From: CAYRIY01 sp964424335 | GTDB taxonomy: Bacteria > Bacillota > Limnochordia > DTU080 > RSA5 | DNA length: 6,440 bases | Assembly: GCA_964424335.1 (NCBI GenBank) | Contig: CAYRIY010000149.1 | Span: 1-6,440, forward strand | Direction: 5' to 3' | Shown here: positions 6,170-6,440 of the stretch, one piece after another | Layout of the letters: the number at the start of each line of letters is the position of its first letter | Position numbering within the stretch: the stretch's first letter is position 1 | Position numbers and translations under genes: made by a program | Notes under the pieces: model-generated | What the model saw: the letters and a program-made list of their open reading frames with translations, nothing else | The model's database searches: none | What the model was told of the DNA's origin: nothing

Positions 6170-6313
6170 ACCATCCGCGTCGGGAAACTACCACTGCTTT
6201 CGCATTTCACCTCAGGGCTCCTTCTCCTCGCCCTTCTTTCGCCCAAATGCCTCGGTTGATGACATACTACGCAAGCGGTGTTCCAAGCCGACCACACCAA
6301 TAGTTCGGGTCGG

Positions 6314-6329
6314 GACGACACGGGTCGTC
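6314..6329. repeat. Short perfect hairpin in the exporter leader
   Basis: GACGAC (6314-6319) and GTCGTC (6324-6329) pair across a four-base loop, ACGG. No T-tract follows on either strand, so it is not an intrinsic terminator. It could be an operator half-site pair or a leader RNA structure, or chance in GC-rich DNA. Confidence 0.4.
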
Positions 6330-6404
6330 ATCACTTGGCGTTGCGCCTGATCATGAGCGAAGGCGGGAGACTTCATGTTCGGGGTTCTGCTTAAAAGTGC
6401 AGTC

Positions 6405-6433
6405 TTTATACGGAAAATCGCGAGAAGTAGCAA
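6405..6433 (-). promoter_or_regulatory. Putative sigma-A-type promoter of the exporter operon
   Basis: On the minus strand, TTGCTA (6433-6428) is followed after exactly 17 bases by TATAAA (6410-6405), a good fit to TTGACA-N17-TATAAT. Transcription would start near 6398, about 229 nt before the annotated ATG at 6169. No equally good promoter was found closer to the gene. The -35 hexamer is identical to that proposed for the substrate-binding protein gene. Confidence 0.55.
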
Positions 6434-6440
6434 AGGATCA

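Larger units (their letters stand above)
6170..6440 (-). other. Upstream/leader region of the exporter operon
   Basis: No convincing gene is present in these 271 bases on either strand. A promoter lies at the right edge, which would give a leader of about 230 nt. The leader contains a small perfect hairpin (6314-6329), a purine-rich tract (6230-6214 on the minus strand) and a five-codon frame, MRKQW (6205-6188), whose stop is in frame with the exporter start. I recognise no known riboswitch or T-box, and no LacI-type palindrome like those at the left. Confidence 0.6.

Noticed and set aside
6180..6200. T-box-like sequence (GTGGTAG...CGCGG on the minus strand)
   Set aside because: It does not match the conserved T-box antiterminator core, and no specifier stem or terminator is visible.
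6212..6433. Minus-strand frame of 73 codons upstream of the exporter operon
   Set aside because: It would start at a TTG that is part of the predicted -35 box and has no ribosome binding site; the product is not recognisable.

Overview
The window looks like GC-rich bacterial chromosome carrying three transcription units: a sugar-type ABC transporter substrate-binding protein cut by the left edge, a secreted phosphodiester-glycosidase-family protein, and a pair of full-size ABC exporter half-transporters. No rRNA, tRNA, CRISPR array, transposase or phage gene is visible. The lineage cannot be fixed from the sequence. LacI-type operators and Shine-Dalgarno sites close to AGGAGG are compatible with a GC-rich Bacillota lineage (for example Limnochordia-like) or with Deinococcota. 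The binding protein has a plain signal peptide without a lipobox, which is less usual for classical Gram-positives. This placement is inference.

Left part (1-2237). The binding protein (minus strand, start at 704) and the glycosidase-family protein (plus strand, 1005-2237) diverge from a 300-base control region. That region holds two copies of the palindrome CTAACGCGTTAG with centres 79 bp apart, a layout typical of LacI-family repression of sugar uptake. One copy lies between the -35 and -10 elements of a plausible promoter for the binding protein. The simplest reading is a sugar-responsive locus in which an exported glycosidase and a sugar importer are expressed together. The importer permeases would lie beyond the left edge.

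Right part (2251-6440). Two overlapping minus-strand genes (upstream gene 6169-4217, downstream gene 4230-2251) encode type I ABC exporter subunits, each a membrane domain followed by an ATPase domain. They share matching subfamily motifs but have clearly diverged, as expected for a heterodimer. Both ATPase domains keep every canonical catalytic motif, so neither site is visibly degenerate. The downstream subunit has an unusual low-complexity linker of roughly 45 residues between its membrane and ATPase domains. A good sigma-A-like promoter at the right edge could drive the pair through a leader of about 230 nt. The transported substrate cannot be deduced.

The glycosidase gene and the exporter operon converge with only 13 bases between their stop codons and no visible terminator. 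I see no clearly novel system. The most notable points are the twin-operator region, the possible link between glycosidase and sugar uptake, the exporter linker, and the long leader of the exporter operon.
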